From: Escarpia spicata
Lineage: Eukaryota > Annelida > Polychaeta > Sabellida > Siboglinidae
DNA: 64,000 bases
Assembly (NCBI GenBank): GCA_963995525.1
Contig: OZ023213.1
Location: 53,324,808 to 53,388,807 of the forward strand
Reading direction: 5' to 3'
Below, in pieces: positions 60,924 to 64,000 of the stretch; position 1 is the first letter of the stretch, and every line of letters starts with the position of its first letter. The notes beneath the pieces are model-generated. The model searched no databases, had not been told where the DNA came from, and saw only the letters and a program-made list of their open reading frames with translations. The translations under genes were made by a program, and so were the position numbers.

Positions 60924-63326
60924 TTGTCCCCAGGCCTGAAACACTATATTAAAAAGATATGGGGTTTATTAAAGAAATTATTCAGGCAAAACCCTAAGAA
61001 AGAACAATTTCCGGATTCGTTCAAAGTGGACGGAGAAATGGTAAGCGCTAAATGCATTATTGCAAATCAATTTAACTCGGTTTTTGTTTACAAATACTGG
61101 TCCAACTGTAGCCTCTAAGTTAACTACAACTGGTGGTTAATCCTGTAAATATTTATTTGAAAAAACGTACACCTTCAGTTTTAAACCCATTGAAATAGAT
61201 ACTGCTGGCAACATACCTGATTGCTTACCACCTTAATAAAGTTGCGGAATAGATGGTATACGAACCAAAACATTAAAATTGATAAAACATGATATTAGCA
61301 AAGCAGACACCGTAATTATAAATAAATCTATAATGTTATATTTCCAAACAAATAAAAACTTGCTAAAGTTATTGCCCTTTTTAAGAAAGGTGATAACTCT
61401 AACCTTGATAATTATCGTCAAATTTTAGTCTTGCCAGCTATTTCAATTTTTTTAAAGGATAATATTTGATCAAATACACAACTATTTCTATTCCAAGATT
61501 TTGTACTATAATATCCAATACGGTTTTAGAAAGAAACATTCTACTGAATTTGCAACACTCAAAATTATGGATAGAATTATAAAAGAGCTTGTTAAATTGG
61601 CTACGCCAATTAATATATACCTTGATTTATCAAAAACGTTTGACACAATTGATCATTATGTATTGTTACATAAATTGAATTAGGGGGTCGGTTACATTGG
61701 ATGTCGGGTAACCTGGTGGCGGAGTGACCCCCACCGTTAGGGTGGTAGTGGTAAATATAGTGCAGTCAAGTAGTTAGTCATGTTAGCACTTAGATGTCTC
61801 AGAAGTTATATGCTTAGAAATTGTATGTATTGCTTAACAATGCTGTTGGGGCCGGCATGCTTGCTGTGTATTGATGTATGTATATATGGTGTGGTTTAAT
61901 GTATATATGGTGTTGTTTAATATGTTTTAGTGAATAAATGTCATTAAGTTGGCCTGTTTAAATCAACACTGGTCTTGTATCGTTTCTTTGCACAGAAAGG
62001 TGTATGTGACAGGGGCGCATACATTGACTTTGTGTGAGGCAGCGATGCAATATTGATAGTAGTAAAGGGGTAAATGGTACCGACCTCTAGTGGATAGGCC
62101 AGGAGTTTCCCTAGTGATCAAACTGAGAACAACGCGGAAGAATATGTAACGGAGTGATAGGGGCTATATAGGCCAGCCACAAAGGAAATTCAGCCTCACT
62201 CTCTGGTTTGGTTTGATTCATTCAGTGTGTACTATTGGCTCGCCAATCACAAAAATTCTTTTTTCTGTTTTTACGAATTATGTCGATTTAGTTATATTTA
62301 TTATCATTGTTTTGCCCACCCTCCTCTTCCTGGATCACTTGTTGGTTCAGAAGCTTTTTAATTGACGCTTTCACTGTAAAGGAGATGGCGTAGTGACCCC
62401 CACCGTTACGGTGGTAGTGGTAAATATAGTGCAGTCATGTAGTTAGTCATGTTAGTAATTAGATGTCTCAGAAGTTATATGCTTAGAAATTGTAGGTATT
62501 GCTTAACAATGCTGTTGGGGCCGGCATGCTTGCTGTGTATTGATGTATGTATATATGGTGTGGTTTAATATGTGTTAGTGAATAAATGTCATTAAGTTGA
62601 CCTGTTTCAATCAACATTGGTCTTGTATCGTTGCTTTGCACAGAAAGGTGTATGTGACAGGGGCGCATACATTAAATTACTGGATTATATGATACGCCAT
62701 TTGATTTTTGTAGGAGTTATTTGTACATTTGATCGTCATCAATGGTAAAATACTGTGCAAGCCCCATGAGCGCCTCTACAGCGGATACCGGCGCCATATA
62801 ATATTTCATTATTATACTATCGTAAACAATATTTATAAATTGAAAATGTTAAGTGTAAAGAAACACTTATCACCACTGCCGTTCCACAAAGTTCAATTTT
62901 AGGACCACTCATGTTTGTTATATACATCAATGACATAGCATTTTCGAGTGACCTTTTGAAATTCGTAACTTATGAAGATGACACTACCCTTACTAGTACG
63001 CTAAGAACATTAACAGTTTCAGAAGGCCAAATGTGCAGTGAAATTAGTAACAAAGAACTCACAAAATACCAAATTTTTTTTTAATTATTTTTCATATCCC
63101 TCAAAAGAAAGTAGAGTACCGTGTATTATAAATAGATGGGACCAACATTGAAGGTGTAAATGATTTAAAAAAAAAGGCATTGCCATAAATAACAATTTAA
63201 ACTGGCAGTCACATAAACAAAATAGCAAATAACACTACTAAAACAACAGGAATTCTAAATAAACTTTTTTTCCACTTTAAACATTATATATTATGTATAA
63301 TTCTCTTATTCTCCCTCATATTAATT
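60924..63326 (+). mobile_element. CR1/Jockey-like LINE (right copy)
   Basis: This is the duplicate of the plus-strand CR1/Jockey-like LINE, with the same split by the compact LTR-like element and the same decayed motif C. Changes against the left copy include F to V and N to D near motif A (bases pairing with 10267 and 10300). The A-rich run pairing with 11741-11755 is replaced by a T-rich one. The 42-bp array follows directly. Confidence 0.8.
61683..62674 (+). mobile_element. Compact LTR-like element (right copy)
   Basis: This is the duplicate of 10359-11350 at +51,324, in the same position inside the CR1/Jockey-like LINE. It shows small base changes, among them those corresponding to 10549, 10554 and 11238. 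Confidence 0.6.
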
Positions 63327-64000
63327 ATGGTATCCTCTTATGGGGTCATAAGGCACATCACATTTATTATGGTATCCTCTTATGGGGTCATCAGGCACAT
63401 CACATTTATTATGGAATCCTCTTATGGGGTCAGCGGGCACATCACATTTATTATGGTATCCTCTTATGGGGTCATCAGGCACATCACATTTATTATGGTG
63501 TCCTCTTACGGGGTCATCGGGCACATCACATTTATTATGGTATCCTCTTATGGGGTCATAAAGCACATCACATTTATTATGGTATCCTCTTATGGGGTCA
63601 TCGGGCACATCACATTTATTATGGTATCCTCTTATGGGGTCATCGGGCACATCACATTTATTATGGTATCCTCTTATGGGGTCATCAGGCACATCACATT
63701 TATTATGGTATCCTCTTATGGGGTCATCGGGCACATCACATTTATTATAGTATCCTCTTATGGGGTCATAAGGCACATCACATTTATTATGGTATCCTCT
63801 TATGGGGTCATCGGGCACATCACATTTATTATGGTATCCTCTTATGGGGTCATCAGGCACATCACATTTATTATGGTGTCCTCTTACGGGGTCATCAGGC
63901 ACATCACATTTATTGTGGTATCCTCTTATGGGGTCATAAGGCACATCACATTTATTATGGTATCCTCTTAAGGGGTCATCGGGCACATCACATTTATTTA
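63327..64000 (+). repeat. 42-bp minisatellite (right copy), reaching the window edge
   Basis: At least sixteen 42-bp units are present. Units 1-10 have the same order of variants as the left copy, and unit 11 has one base change (ATAG for ATGG, pairing with 12425). From unit 13 the variant order differs: the two QQ units of the left copy are missing, and a 'gtgtcctcttacgg' unit resembling unit 5 appears as unit 14. The last two bases of the window depart from the unit, so the array may end here. Confidence 0.95.

Larger units (their letters stand above)
51325..64000. repeat. Right copy of the 12.7-kb direct repeat
   Basis: This is the second copy of bases 1-12676. All elements listed in the first 12.7 kb recur here at +51,324: MITE, minisatellites, RTE-like LINE, CR1-like LINE and its insertion. 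The junction with unique DNA is hidden, because position 51325 pairs with position 1 and the match may continue to the left. The copy runs off the right end of the window while still in the 42-bp array. Confidence 0.97.

Noticed and set aside
1..64000. A virus or plasmid genome with terminal redundancy
   Set aside because: The content is intron-bearing host gene plus diverse broken retroelements, with no replication or capsid genes. A circular nuclear eccDNA remains possible and is treated under the duplication.

Overview
The window reads as nuclear DNA of an animal, most likely a marine invertebrate. It is AT-rich and sparse in genes. It is full of decayed non-LTR retrotransposons, microsatellites and minisatellites. 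The one convincing host gene has introns, a TATA box and AATAAA signals. One LINE carries a 2A-like peptide and an endonuclease of the CR1/L2 type, and there is a WSCD-like sulfotransferase remnant. These fit a lophotrochozoan or deuterostome invertebrate, but the sequence alone does not fix the phylum. Nothing looks bacterial, organellar or viral.

The dominant structure is a very large direct repeat. Bases 1-12676 reappear almost unchanged at 51325-64000, at a constant offset of 51,324 bp. Both window edges lie inside the repeat, so its true ends are not visible. The simplest readings are a tandem segmental duplication with a period of about 51.3 kb, two haplotypes joined by the assembler, or a circular 51.3-kb molecule read past its origin. 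Each copy holds, in order: a pogo/Tigger-like transposase fragment, a 474-bp MITE, a 51-bp minisatellite, a decayed imperfect repeat, a 5'-truncated RTE-like LINE on the minus strand, and a CR1/Jockey-like LINE on the plus strand. That last LINE has been split by a ~1-kb element with LTR-like ends, and its 3' coding part has grown a 42-bp, frame-preserving minisatellite.

The unique middle (12.7-51.3 kb) runs as follows. From 13.8 to 14.4 kb lies a CR1/L2-like 3' end, then microsatellite-rich DNA to 21.1 kb. From 22.66 to 28.56 kb lies an apparently intact three-exon gene for a secreted six-repeat FG-GAP/VCBS protein of 352 residues, with an antisense LINE in its second intron. A 56-bp satellite follows at 28.8-29.4 kb. 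Next come a decayed CR1-like LINE with an SGNH-esterase-like ORF1 remnant (29.9-33 kb), Ty3/gypsy gag and integrase remnants with a tRNA-derived SINE between them (33.1-35.75 kb), and further RT fragments (35.9-39 kb). After a large TAG microsatellite comes a nearly full-length CR1/L2-like LINE with the 2A-like motif (41-44.1 kb). The region ends with a second endonuclease fragment, a TIR element, a tRNA-like SINE, the sulfotransferase remnant and two short RT tails.

Almost every coding signal other than the FG-GAP gene belongs to a mobile element and is broken. Coordinates of retroelement remnants are approximate because they were judged by translated motifs, not by alignment.
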